DNA of 64,000 bases from Schistocephalus solidus (Eukaryota > Platyhelminthes > Cestoda > Diphyllobothriidea > Diphyllobothriidae). The position numbers and the translations under genes are program-made. The notes beneath the pieces were generated by a model. The model was not told the origin of the DNA and searched no databases. It was given only the letters and a program-made list of their open reading frames with translations. This document shows, in pieces, positions 11,111 to 49,955 of the stretch. Within the stretch, counting starts at the first letter, position 1. The number at the start of each line of letters is the position of its first letter. The stretch is from NCBI GenBank assembly GCA_017591395.1, contig WEDG01000293.1:1-64000 (forward strand), read 5' to 3'.

Positions 11111-12035
11111 CCTGTACGTAGCTTTTCTCGTCCGAGCAAAAGCAATCTGGTGATAAGTACGCTGGTTTCCCCAATCTAGCATCCGTAACGGTTACCCATA
11201 GTTGATACGTATTATGCTCACACCTTCAGTGATATGAGGGTAAAATTTATCCCCTATCGTTACATGATGGTGAGCATTTTGAGTGCTCCTATGTCCTAAT
11301 CAGCATGCCATTCCTAACTCACACGTATATTTTTCTACCACGAGTGACAGTTTTTCTCCTTAAAAACACACAAATTTTATTCAACAGATACTTTTCCGTT
11401 GACTTGCCCAAGGAATTTTTCCGCCATCATGTGTTTTTTATTTCCTTTTTTAACGTCACTGTTACATGTCATTTGACATTGACAAGAAACCAACCTACTA
11501 TTCATAAGTTAACAAATGAACAAGATTACGTATGACAGTGTCCTTCCAGGTACTCAAATAAAAATATCTAACTTAAAATTTCTGGTATTCATTTTGTTAA
11601 AATCGGCCTTCCATAGATTTCGGTTCCCCTCTGTTCTCTTCTGGCTCTTATAATAGTGCGATTTATCACACAGTAGCGTGTTATGTTCACTTACACCAAG
11701 ATTTCACAAGAAAACACATCGTCGATGTTAGATAAATCCTTCGTAAAACTAGATCCAAGAATTTGGCCCTCTAATTCTCTCTACAGCTGGTTGGCAAATT
11801 AAAATTCTATGGGAGGTAGTGTGTTATTTTCTGTAGGTTTTTGTTGCATAAATTTTAAAAAATTTTACAAAGACGAAACAGGTCATCATTTTCTAAGTAT
11901 AAACTATTTTTTGTCTGCTGGTCGTCTGAGGGTGTTCATGTGGTTGAAACGGTTCTGTTTAACCAGCAGGGGCTTAGAAGGTACGATACAATAGTTTTTT
12001 TACCGTCATGAACGACGGGTTTAGAAGGCAAACCT
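11111..12035. other. AT-rich sequence without a recognised gene
   Basis: Open frames here are short and low in complexity. No domain, repeat family or tRNA-like sequence is recognised on either strand. Confidence 0.5.
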
Positions 12036-12622
12036 CCACCTGATGCGATATGTTGAGGTATGCATCAAAGCCTGATGTTTATGCAATAACAGAAATATGG
12101 CAATCACAGAACATCAATGATTGCGAAGAAGTCTTATGCGGATACCAATTGTTTAGGAGAAACTGGGTGAACCACCAAGGTGGATGAGGTGACGTTTATG
12201 TTACGAGCAAATTAACTGTGCAGAGAGGACTGAGAATATTGGCGATTATATGGAGGCTATTTGGTTGACTGTAAAGGTACGGAGGTCACAGTTCCTTGAA
12301 GCCATGACTTCCTAACGACCAACTAGAATAGACAACGATGCAGATACTTTTTATGGAAAACACAACGGAGATTAACAGTCAACGTGATCTTGTTCTCATT
12401 TGTGATCTCAATGCACCCAGAATTCGATGTAACGATCTGCAGGTCAAGTGCTGAAAGTATGCTTTCGATCACCGTTTGCTAAACACAACACTTGACGCGC
12501 TTCTACCGAAAATATGTCCTCGTTCCTACTAGAGTAAGTCGGGGAGCGAAAGGCTAGTTGTTTAGATCTCGTCTTCATTAAAGATCCTGACAGTAAAGAC
12601 GAAGTACACTGCCTACCTCCAG

Positions 12623-13330
12623 GTGGTCGCAGTTATCATGCAATACTTTCGGGGAATTAATTTATATTCTTTACCACCTGCAAGAAATGAAACTAGGCCC
12701 AGTATATGGCAGGGAAACTTTTGTCAAATGAGAGCTGAGCGAGCACTAATAGACTGGGATCTTCTTAACTCCGGGAACGTCGATAAAGACTGGAATTCAC
12801 TCAATGGGCGGTTGCTGTATCGAATGAAGTGCCGCTATCTGGTAGCCAAGCCCAGGATATCAAACCGACCACAGTGTCTAACACGAGATGTAAAAACAGA
12901 GATAGATATGAAAGGAAGGCTCTGGAAGAAGTGTTGCGAAACAAACAAGAAATTAATTAATCTCGCGGATGAGGTTTATCTCCCTTTATCTTTTCACCGT
13001 AGGTTGCGTAAACTCTCTCGTCGATTCCATTTGCAAAACGACATTTCCATTATGCCCTTGATTCACCGTATTTGTGAGCAGGCCAAGAGGCTAACCGAAG
13101 AAAAACGGCTAGCTGAAGAGGTCAAATATGTCGAAAACCGTTCTTTAAATGTAGCGAAACTTTTTTCACGTGCAATTAGAACCCATAGTAAAACATTGCA
13201 CCCCGTACTACTGGATTCCATTGGCAATCCTGTAGTTGATGACAAATTGACGGCTGATAGTTTTAACGTTTTCTTGTCCAGAACATTTATTGAAAATTCG
13301 ACCGCTCCCCCTCCGCCCATCCAGGTTTGA
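12623..13330 (+). pseudogene. LINE linker between endonuclease and RT
   Basis: An open frame of 235 codons with DKDWNSLNGRLLYRMKCRYL and an Arg/Lys-rich helical stretch, which matches the region between the endonuclease and RT in CR1-type elements. It has no catalytic motif of its own. It ends at a stop near 13328; the RT start GADGVPISIIKADAN is then read in another frame. Confidence 0.65.
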
Positions 13331-13389
13331 ACCGGTGCCGTCCTCGAGACGATAACTTTTACCCTCTGGGACGTAACCGTAGCCATTCG

Positions 13390-14792
13390 ACGTTTTCGTC
13401 AATCTTATAGTCCTGGAGCAGATGGCGTACCGATCAGTATTATAAAGGCGGATGCTAATGATATTTTCCCGTCACTTCTATGTAAGATATTTAATCTAGA
13501 TCTTGAAAGTGACACCTTTCCCAGTGTATGGAAGGAATCGCATATTCTACCTATCCCCAAACGTGGCTAATCTACGTCATTTGACGATTTTAGGCCAATC
13601 AACACACTGTCCGCAGCTTCGAAAAATCCTGGAGAACTTGATCAAAGATAAGATGATGTATCATTTAACTGAGAATAACCTATTGAGTGCAGCCCAGCAT
13701 GGGTTCCTCAAAACTAGGTCTTGTGACACATGTCAGCTCTCTTTCTTTGATCATGTTCTTCAATCTAGGGAAAATGGCTTTGCACTTTACATAGTCTATT
13801 TCGATTTCACCAAGGCCTTCGATTGTGTTGACCATGCCCTTCTTCTCCTGAAACTCTCCTCTTTCGGTATATGTGGTAAACTTCTGAGCTTGATATCTTC
13901 TTACCTGAGCTCTCGTTCACAACATTTTAAGATCTCCAATGCTATCTCAAACTCGGCACGTGTGAGGAGTGGAGTTATTCAGGGTAGTGTGCTAGGCCGG
14001 CTTTTATTTTGTCTTTTTGTCAATGATGTGCCAGGTTTATTTCGAAATGGTAGGCCCTTTATGTATGCCGGCGATTTAAAAGTTGCCTATCGATACAAGC
14101 CGGCAGATCGCGACACCATGCTTGATCTATTAAAAAATGATCTCGATGCCTTTGCCCAGTGGTGCTGCACATGGCGCCTTTCCCTTTCTTGGCACAAATG
14201 TTCCGTTATGGTTGTCGGTGACAACCATCAGCCTCATCTAAGCATCGATGGCCACGATATAAATGTACCTGGCGTTGTTAAGGACCTGGGCATATCATAT
14301 TCCAACGGTCTCAATCTTTCAGAGCATTGCGCCCTGATTGTCTCCAAAGCACGCAGAACTGCCAGGTTTATCCTCCGAAATTTTAAAACTATTGATATTA
14401 GACTCCGCCTTTATAAAATGTACGTTAGACCTGGCCTGGAATACTGCTCGTTTCTATTTAGCCTTCTGCGTGCTAGCGAACGGAAGAAAATAGAATCGGT
14501 CCAACACTTCTTCACAAACAGAATTTTATCGTTGGAGCACCGTAATCTGTCGTATCAAGAACGCTGTGGGCTTGTTAACATTGATCCCTTATGGTTTCGC
14601 CGAGTGCAGAAGGGACTATTTTTGCTATTTAAGCTTTTGAATAATCGTACATTTAATCCCCTTATCACTGTGAGGCAGCTTGACCATCCTCGGCGCAGCA
14701 GTCATCGCAACATCTTTTTATTTCTTCCATTAGCTCGCACAGTTAAGTATCGACGGTCCTTTTCGGGTAAACGCCATGGCCATGTGGAATAA
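13390..14792 (+). pseudogene. CR1-like reverse transcriptase with mutated active site
   Basis: After SPGADGVPIS at about 13405 and a frameshift near 13570, the frame reads LSAAQHGFLKTRSC, LYIVYFDFTKAFDCVDHALL (first catalytic Asp), SGVIQGSVLGRLLFCLFVND, and MYAGDLKVAY where intact elements have YADD. The third block ends with LYKMYVRPGLEYCS, the thumb/connection motif. The Asp to Gly change in the YADD box would abolish polymerase activity. At 429 codons this is one of the longest open frames in the window, despite being dead. Confidence 0.85.
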
Positions 14793-15141
14793 ACTTCCCC
14801 ATAATATAAAAGTCCAGCGGAGTTATTCTTTGTTTAAGATTACCATTACTAGTTTTTTGCATTCAGAACAGTTTCCAAGAATTCTGGGTGCCGACACGGT
14901 AGAATCTGTTTTCCTGTTCGAAGGAGTGCGCGGCATCTGAACTTGATCCCAGGTGTTACCTTGAGGGATACGGCACCGTCTCTGCAGCCTGCACCCGTTG
15001 ACTTCTTCGGCAGACAGTGAGCGACCGTACACGGATGCTTTCTTGCCTGAGGCAGAATCCCGTTTCCTAGCAAAGACAGAGAGACTGCATACAGACTGCA
15101 ATTGTGTTAGCCCTTCCCTGATCTGAATTGCTATCACCCTT

Positions 15142-15231
15142 ACAGGCGGCAGTTTTTTCTCCTGAATAACATGAAAATAGGAAAAACACTTATAATGATA
15201 TATATTCAGGAGTTTTTTTCACTGCCAGCCT
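15142..15231 (-). repeat. Double-stem hairpin repeat, copy 5
   Basis: AGGCGGCAGTTTTTTCTCCT and, at the right, TTCAGGAGTTTTTTTCACTG followed by CCAGCCT. The outer stem AGGC-GGCAGT pairs with ACTGCC-AGCCT with a one-base bulge. The inner stem CTCCTGAATA pairs with TATTCAGGAG. Confidence 0.75.
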
Positions 15232-15285
15232 CTACCCACTGAATATTTAATCTGACAATGCCTGTGTACCGGTATTAAATACAAC

Positions 15286-15321
<36 letters not shown>
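15286..15321 (+). repeat. (ATT)n microsatellite
   Basis: About twelve uninterrupted ATT units. Confidence 0.95.
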
Positions 15322-15599
15322 ACGGAACTGCATACATTTAAGCATACAATGTTCAAAGGAACAATGGAAAGGGCTTGATTTTAAAAAGGCGGCATTTGGA
15401 GCGTGATTCGTTCAACCGGACAGTCGAAATCCTCAATTTCTCTAGGGCTACTTAAGAAAAAGCAAGCATAACCGGAACCCGATTTCTGTTATGAGGAATG
15501 ATGGTGGTTTGGAAATATCGGAAAGATAAAAATTAAATCTGTGCATTTTCTCGGTTGTTTAAGTCAGTTTTCACCAGAGGAGCTGTTTTCATTCCACCT

Positions 15600-17170
15600 G
15601 GTTACGAGACCATTGGAGCGCCAAGTATTCAGGGTATTCTGTTTCGAGAAGGGATGATGGTTGAAGAACTAAACAATTTAAAGTAGTGTCAATCTACTGG
15701 CCCGGATGACATTCCAGCAAAGTTGCTCTTCGAATTTGTTCAAGAGCTGGCCAATCCACTATCCATTCTGCGCCAGAAATAGTTAGACACTTAAATTCTT
15801 CCCACTGACTGGAAAAAAAACCACATAATAATGCTTCACAAAAGCGGTATTCTGGCAATTGCGACCAGTTTGACATCCATCTGCTGCAAAATTACGAAGA
15901 TCATCAAAAAAGAGTGGATGATTTATCTGGAAACCCACAAACTCTTGTCCAATGCACAATACGGCTTTCGTAAAAGGAGGTCATGCGTAGACAACTTGCT
16001 TTCTACGATGCAAAACTGAAAAAAACACTCGACGCAAAAGACACGGTGCGTGTGGCCTACATTGATTTCCAGAAAGCCTTTGACAGTTTTCCGCACCAGT
16101 ATCTCCTGCAAAAGTTGATAGTGATGGGTATCGGAGGCAAACTTCTTACATGGATCGAGAATTTCCCTAATTGACGTTCCCGAGTTAGCCGTGTATGGGA
16201 AGAGCGATCAAGGTGCACATTCATAGAGAGTAGTGTCCCACAAGGTTCGGTACTCGGACCAACCCTCTTTATCATTTTGGTAAATGATCGCATACAGGAG
16301 GTGGACTGTGAGCATGCCAAATTTGTGGATGAAATTAAAGTATACAATGTCATCCGCAATGGTGCCGACTAAAGCCGACTTCCAGTAAAATCTTCGTAGA
16401 CTGGACGCGTGGTCCCACAGAGGGCCCCTGTCCTTCACCTCGACCAAATGTATCCTGCTGCGTCTGAGAAATCGAAACACGCTCTGTTATACGCGACCGT
16501 ACTATCTGAAAGGAATGCCACTTAAAGAAGCAGAAACACAAATGAGTTTAAATTTTGGATGACAGACAACCGAAAGCTTTCTACACAATTATAGAAGGTG
16601 GCTAAATCCGCAAATTCAATGCGCTACGCCATCAAGCGGGCAGTCCCAGTCTTCAACGAAGATTGCCTTTATAAAGTCTTCGGTATGTTAGTGGGGCCGC
16701 ATCTTAAATACGGGATCCAGGCCTGGCAATCGGTGCAGCAGCAGGATTACAACCTGCTTGAAATGGTCTAGTGGCGAGCCACTACGTTAATAAGAGGTCA
16801 AGGTGCACTTCTTTACTAGATCTGCCTAAATAATCTTCAATTCTATCCTCTGAATTATAGTTAGCTGCGTGGATAATTGATATCAACTTTCCGTTTCGTG
16901 TGTGGCTTGAACTGCGCCCTCCTGTGTGCTCACTTTTTCCAACTCGCCACTTTAACTAGTCTCCTGGGGGATCTCTTCAAACTACGTGTGCCTCAAGGAA
17001 GATTAGATGTGGAGAAGTATTTTTTTACAATCGCGTCTAGGATCAGTGAAGGAAACTGCAGAGAGGCAATTTTTATGTCTCAATCTGTGGAGACATTTAA
17101 GCATTGGTTTTGCCTACATATGCTAAGACAACAAGGGTACAATGTGACTACCTAAGTTTATGAAAACTGT
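15600..17170 (+). mobile_element. CR1-like LINE: RT to 3' end, decayed
   Basis: The + strand shows STGPDDIPAKLL (about 15690), LTSICCKITKIIKKE (about 15865), VRVAYIDFQKAFDSFPHQYL (about 16050), SSVPQGSVLGPTLFIILVND (about 16230) and HAKFVDEIKVY where FADD is expected. After more stops, PHLKYGIQAW (about 16700) and LFKLRVPQGRLDVEKYFF (about 16970) mark the C-terminal region. It is closely related to the minus-strand element at 21.4-25.3 kb but heavily mutated. Confidence 0.75.
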
Positions 17171-17820
17171 GTACATGTGTCCTATCTACTTTCACTTGAC
17201 TGCAATTTATTAACGTTTTTTAACTCTTGCGATTTGTATGTGACTTATAGGAAGTTTAAAGGCTTAAGCCTATTTTTCCTCAAAAAAACTGAACTGAATT
17301 CAACAGCCTTTTTGTATGCAAAGGAAATATAGGCAGTCGATAGCTGAATCATATTTTCGATTTGAGGTCAGCACAGACACCTTATTCAGCTTTATTATGC
17401 AAACCTCTCAACATAAGGGCACCTGATCAGAAATTTGTATGAATACATCAGCCAAAAACGATAACTCGTTCCCTAAAAATTATCAGAAGTTAAGGTAAGC
17501 TTCGCTCTTTACTAAAACGCTTGAATGCGTCTTCATATCCAATGAAAGACGAATTTATGTACAAAGAAATAGTCCGAACGTCCAGGTCACCTGCTCAACT
17601 TTCGCTGTTACCTTCGTTACTGGCACAAATAATCGAAATACCCGTTATCTACTCTAAATATTTCAGGAACCCGCTTAGGATAAAAGAACCAATTAACAGC
17701 AAGTTCCGATGACCAATAGAAAACGTTGCGGGGATTGACAACTTTATGAAAAATACCTAACGCGACCGGACCAGACTCTTTTATGTTTTCCCGTTTTGAT
17801 GTTTGCATTTAATTTGAGTG
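17171..17820 (+). other. Region upstream of the RECQL5 start codon
   Basis: No gene is recognised. It contains the 5' flank of the RECQL5-like gene. I see no clear TATA box or spliced-leader acceptor that can be argued from sequence alone. Confidence 0.4.
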
Positions 17821-45940
<28,120 letters not shown>

Positions 45941-46304
45941 GTAAGCATGTCTATACTGCCCTATCGTTTTCTTCGTTCGCCTTCTCATCCAACTGGTCAA
46001 ACGCACAGACGTTTCTTACACAAATTTCGGAATTCAACTTTAAAACAGATTAACAGAGCTGATGGCAGGCGTCGATCTAGACCGACTTTAGAGGGAAACC
46101 TGGTCTCTTCAATTTTACTTCATATGGATGGAGTCTTCCAAGCAGTTGAGTAGGAACAGGCACTCACGAAGAGGAGCAAAACCGTTAGACTACGTCTGGC
46201 TTATGTGTCATGTTCTGCCTTTAATTTCTCAAATTCAGAGTTGGGAGACTTTGCATTGCCAATACAAGCGAAAATGCGAGTCCCAGGAAGTAATTGAGAA
46301 TAAG

Positions 46305-46385
46305 TAGATGCGATCACTGGAACAAGAGCTTTCTTCGCCTGACGGTTCGGATTCCAACTCGAGCCCATCATCAGAGACAGTCTCA
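46305..46385 (-). ncRNA. Hammerhead-ribozyme-like motif downstream of Penelope ORF
   Basis: On the minus strand CTGATGATGGGCTCGAGTTG is followed by GAATCCGAACCGTCAGGC. CUGAUGA is intact; GAAAC is GAACC here. Penelope-like elements are known to carry hammerhead ribozymes in their terminal repeats, and this lies just 3' of a minus-strand GIY-YIG ORF. The full fold is not proven. Confidence 0.45.
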
Positions 46386-46441
46386 GATACGGGTAATTCG
46401 TACACAGGGAGTTTCAGTATTCATAGGATGTCGTCGCTATG

Positions 46442-46995
46442 CTACTGCACGTCTACGGCAATTAACAGCTCCCCTTCTGTGACAGCGACTGCACTCTGTC
46501 GCGCTATTTCTTTGATGGCTGGCACGCGGGTCGTTATCCGCTGAAATTTCGTCAATCGTGTTGGAGGGTGGCGTGAAGATTGCTCACCGGCACTGGCGTT
46601 GGAAAATGTGTTCGCCTGAGTGCTCCCCGTGTGGCCGATTGCTCTGGCCAAACTGAGTCTCAACACCAAATATGGGTTGTGTAGGTCATTGCACCTGTTA
46701 ATAGACTGGAGGCCTGTAAACCGTGACTCAAGCAACTCGCGGCTCACGCAATTATCACCTATTGTGAGAATTTCGGCTTCGTCGAACTTGAATTTGTGGC
46801 TTGTTCTCGCCGAATGAGCCGTGACTTGAGAATTTGCGTCATTTCGCCACACTGTTGCTGCGTGTTCGCAATTAATGTCCGCAGCAGTCTTCCGGTTTCT
46901 CCGACGTAGTTGCTTTGCCCGCAACTGCACCAGATCCGATAAACATCTCCAGATGTTTCTTGCCGCGGCATTGGGTCCTTTAGTCTCATTATCTG
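46442..46995 (-). pseudogene. Penelope-like element, GIY-YIG end, copy A
   Basis: The minus strand reads DVYRIWC and NYVGETGRLLRTLI, the GIY-YIG endonuclease signature, then EREL-type text such as ELLESRFTGLQSINRCNDLH, the usual C-terminal block of Penelope-like ORFs. The two parts are in different frames. The GIY-YIG nuclease would cut target DNA for the upstream RT, which is missing here. Confidence 0.75.
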
Positions 46996-47640
46996 ACGCC
47001 AAATTATGGCCTCCGGTCTGTGTGCGACTTAAACTGACTCTAAAAGGCGACTGACGGCCTCCGATACGTTCGGCTTCGATTGTGTCCCTGGTTACGCGGT
47101 ATATCCTCGACCCAGGATTTCGGCATTTCGGAAGGCGAATGTGTGCCCAGAGTTTGCACAGTGTTCCGGCACCAGGGATAATGGGTCCATTCTCCTCACT
47201 GCCCGCACGTGTTCGGTAACACGGGTCTGCAACCGCTTCCCCTGTCTCTCCGACGTAGTTAACTTCACAGGAGTCACGTTGGATCCGGTAGATGATGTTT
47301 GACGTCTCACCTCGTGGAAGGGGGGCTTTCGGTCTCATAAATAGATTCCGAATGGTTTAATCCGGTCGATGGGCGATTCCGATCCCCAGCGGTCTGAGGA
47401 GGCGGGAAACTGCCTCAGAGACGCCGTCAATGTATGGCAGTGCACGCAAGACTTTTGGCTTTTCTGTTACCAGATGTTGTCTTGGTTTGGCCAGCCTGCT
47501 GCGCTTGATGAAGTTACGAGGGTATCCGTCGGCCATGAAAAGTAGCTGGAGGTAGTGGAGTTCTGCCCTTTTAGTCGTCCGACTCGCTGTAATGTGTTTC
47601 TGCCCTTCTGTAGAGAGTTCGCACACAGCTGCGTTAGCAG
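46996..47640 (-). pseudogene. Penelope-like element, RT end and GIY-YIG, copy B
   Basis: The minus strand reads VLRALPYIDGVSEAVSRLLR (the connection block before the nuclease), MRPKAPLPRGETSNIIYRI, NYVGETGEAV, then LCKLWAHIRLPKCRNPGSRI in a shifted frame. A stop near 47358 and frameshifts inactivate it. It meets copy C head to head near 47640-47720. Confidence 0.75.
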
Positions 47641-47689
47641 TCAAAATGGTAAGCGAATTGCTTGAGAAGCAGTACGATGATGCAGGCGA

Positions 47690-48050
47690 GTCGGTGAAGC
47701 GGGGACATCTTGTCCAACTCTTAAAATTATGTCTGCGTGAGGAGAATAGACCCATTGTCCCTGGTGGCGGAACACTGTGCAAACTTTGGGCACACGTTCG
47801 CCTTCCAAAACGCCGAAATCCTGGGTCAAGGAAATGACCGCGTAACCAGGGAAACAATCAAAGTCTGGCACACGGAGCCTACGTCGATCAACCGTTGTAT
47901 AGTCCTTCCAGCAGCCTACCAGGCCCTTCGGGCGCAGCTCATCGAACGTAAGAGCAAACACGGAATTAGGCCAAACGTGAATTCCACCGCGGGAGAACCT
48001 AGGACGGATATGCACCTAACCACGCCACAATTCGAGGCCGACGAAGGTGC
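47690..48050 (+). pseudogene. Penelope-like element, GIY-YIG C-terminal part, copy C
   Basis: The + strand reads MRRIDPLSLVAEHCANFGHT, AEILGQGNDRVTRETIKVWH and TEPTSINRCIVLPAAYQALR, the C-terminal half of the GIY-YIG module found in copy B but in opposite orientation. The N-terminal half is missing. Confidence 0.7.
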
Positions 48051-48604
48051 AGTCATGATTACCGCCGCATCAATTACTACCCCGACAGACGAGGAGACAT
48101 GCCCTCAGGACACAAACATGACTATCGACCCAGGGCGCCAATTGAGGTCAATGCGGACCCAGACAATGGCCGCCCCCCTCAACCAGAGACATGTCAACTG
48201 ACAGCAATTTCCTGTGTGTATGCCAGCAAAGAACGCCAAAGCCAAGTAAGGACTCCCCCACCCCGTCCTCCTATCGTGTGCACTGTTAAGGTAAACCCGT
48301 CCAATCAACGCTGTGTTACAAAAATGGCTATCACCCCCTATAAATACTGTGAGACGCGGTACGATACTCACCTCCGATGATGGAGAACAATTACATTGGC
48401 TTGTTGGGTAGGAAGACGTGGGCGGTGAGTAACTACGGCCGGCTAGATTATCGATCATGGTTCCGGGTTGGATGTAGGGGTCACTGCGTCGGTTGGAGGT
48501 GTCGGAATGTTTAATTGCGGTTCACCACGTGTGAGGTGGGGTTGGTGAAAAGTTCGATTTAAAGCCGCAAGGATTAGCAGTCGTTGCTAGGGGGTGGGCG
48601 CTTG
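48051..48604. other. Penelope 3' flank and unassigned sequence
   Basis: The open frame of copy C continues to about 48201 as a Thr/Pro-rich tail. The remainder is probably terminal-repeat sequence of Penelope-type elements, but no boundary is visible. Confidence 0.4.
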
Positions 48605-49135
48605 TTAGTAAATCGTGCACGTTAATCCTTCGTAATGAGCATCTAGGTCAACCTGGCGGTTAATGCTAGTTGTGCTAGAGTGCCTAGCTTTGAGGAATTC
48701 TCGAGCTTGTTTGGTGTTGGCCATGGCGATCACTTCGGTACCGTCCCAATTGAAGTGATGGTCGCATTCAAGGGAGTGCGCGAACACGAGTGATAAGAGG
48801 TCACGTCGGCGAATGGCTAGCTTGTGTTCGTTGATGCGAGTCCCAAGACGTCGGCCTGTATGGCCAATGTAAACAGAAGGGCAGTTGGCGCACGGTATGC
48901 GGTAAATGACATTGCCTAAATGTTCTTTTGGTAGTGGGTCCTTTACTCTGCATAGGGTTGCGCGTATGGAGGATGCAGGCTTGTGGGTGACAGAGATGTC
49001 AAAGTGACTTAATTGTCGAGAGATTGTTTCGGAAACACCTTGCATGTAAGGTAAGGAATAAAATTTCCGTGGCAATATATCGCCATTAGAAACAAGGTTC
49101 TGCGTTTGTCTCTGGTGTCGAAGAAAATTTTTCAC
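48605..49135 (-). pseudogene. Penelope-like element, intact GIY-YIG domain, copy D
   Basis: A 176-codon frame reads YSLPYMQGVSETISRQLSHF, CRVKDPLPKEHLGNVIYRIP, then CANC, VYIGHTGRRLGTRINEHKLA and SLECDHHFNWDGTEVIAMAN. It keeps the GIY-YIG tyrosines, the paired Cys of the Penelope insertion, Arg, the H-x-H-like block and the conserved end. It is the best preserved nuclease domain of the four. The RT domain upstream (above 49135) is not found. Confidence 0.85.
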
Positions 49136-49285
49136 GAAGATCGTTGGGTATCCATTGGACCGGAAGAATTAGTATAAATACGATAGTTCTTTCTTAATTA
49201 GGTCATCGTTGCTGCAATAGCGGAGGGCCCAATGGAAAAGAGTGCGAACACAGTTTCTTTTGTGGGCTGCAGGGTGGTCACTTGC

Positions 49286-49302
49286 ATATATATATATATA
49301 TG
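49286..49302 (+). repeat. (AT)n microsatellite
   Basis: TATATA run at the tail end of the SINE-like copy, consistent with a simple 3' tail. Confidence 0.8.
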
Positions 49303-49465
49303 GAATGGAACCGACAAGGACAAGGGAGACCGGAATGGCCATTTCTGGCTTATTAGCCGTCATCAGCCAGACATACCCAATCCCAAGTGTGACACACCTG
49401 GGATTCGAACCCGCTACATTTGGTATTTGAGTCGAACGCTCTACCATTGAGCCACGGTAATAGTG
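49300..49465 (-). repeat. tRNA-derived SINE-like repeat, copy S1
   Basis: The minus strand begins with ACCGTGGCTCAATGGTAGAG (A box), then GCGGGTTCGAATCCCAGG (B box), then a tail GGCTAATAAGCCAGAAATGG and ends in an AT microsatellite. The tail is shared with S2 at roughly 88 percent over about 110 bp by eye. Confidence 0.75.
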
Positions 49466-49599
49466 TGATATTGATAGTGTGCCGCTCACCGATCTGCTTA
49501 AGGAACATGTATGTTCCGTTGTGCCCTGGAGCTAGACTAGAGCCCTCGCAGGCGGTCGCATTGTGACGTGTCGCATATGATCGAAGTGTAACCGAAAAG

Positions 49600-49735
49600 A
49601 CAAAGGAGACCAAAGGTCGTGGGTTCGAATCCCACGTGTTTCACACTTGGGATTGTGAATGACTGGCTGATGATGGCTAATAAGCCAGAAATGGCCATTC
49701 CAGTTTCCCTTGTCTTTGTCTGCCTATATCCTTAG
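49600..49735 (+). repeat. tRNA-derived SINE-like repeat, copy S2
   Basis: GTGGGTTCGAATCCCACGTG (B box), TTGGGATTGTGAATGACTGG and the tail GGCTAATAAGCCAGAAATGG follow in the same order as in S1, in opposite orientation. The A-box half is not recognisable, so the 5' end is truncated or decayed. Confidence 0.75.
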
Positions 49736-49865
49736 CTGCCTTGCGGCTGCTGGCGGGGCTTGAGAGATAGCCCCAAGGCACAACGGGACGAGTGGGTCCT
49801 GTAAACGATCGGTCTTCGGTCATTGAGCGTTTAGGTTTGACTCTATACGATCGAGCCACAGACCC

Positions 49866-49955
49866 CTAATTGGTCATAGCTAATTGACAACTTCTAATAG
49901 GCCAGAAATGGTCATCAAAATTTGCTTTGTCTTCGACGATACGCCTTAACAACTA
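49866..49955 (+). repeat. SINE-like repeat, diverged copy S3
   Basis: CTAATAGGCCAGAAATGGTC and TTTGCTTTGTCTTCGAC match the tail region of S1 and S2 with more differences. Confidence 0.5.

Larger units (their letters stand above)
12036..14880 (+). mobile_element. CR1-like LINE: endonuclease and RT, decayed
   Basis: A + strand element with endonuclease remnants from about 12036 (SCLDLVFIKDPDSKDEVHCL at about 12550 is the conserved block near the end of APE endonucleases), the inter-domain linker at 12623-13330, and a long RT frame at 13503-14792. Stops and frameshifts occur throughout the endonuclease, one lies near 13330, and another near 13570. ORF1 is missing. Confidence 0.8.
14881..15600. 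other. Non-coding stretch with hairpin repeat and ATT microsatellite
   Basis: Holds hairpin copy 5 (15142-15231) and an (ATT)n run at about 15287-15320. No gene is recognised. Confidence 0.5.

Noticed and set aside
46070..46152. Phase-compatible ending (DGRRRSRPTLEGNLVSSILL) as terminal RECQL5 exon
   Set aside because: Weak acceptor and no resemblance to the last SRI helix.
49385..49465. Functional tRNA gene on the minus strand
   Set aside because: A and B boxes are good, but the anticodon stem does not pair, and the same sequence continues into a dispersed repeat tail.
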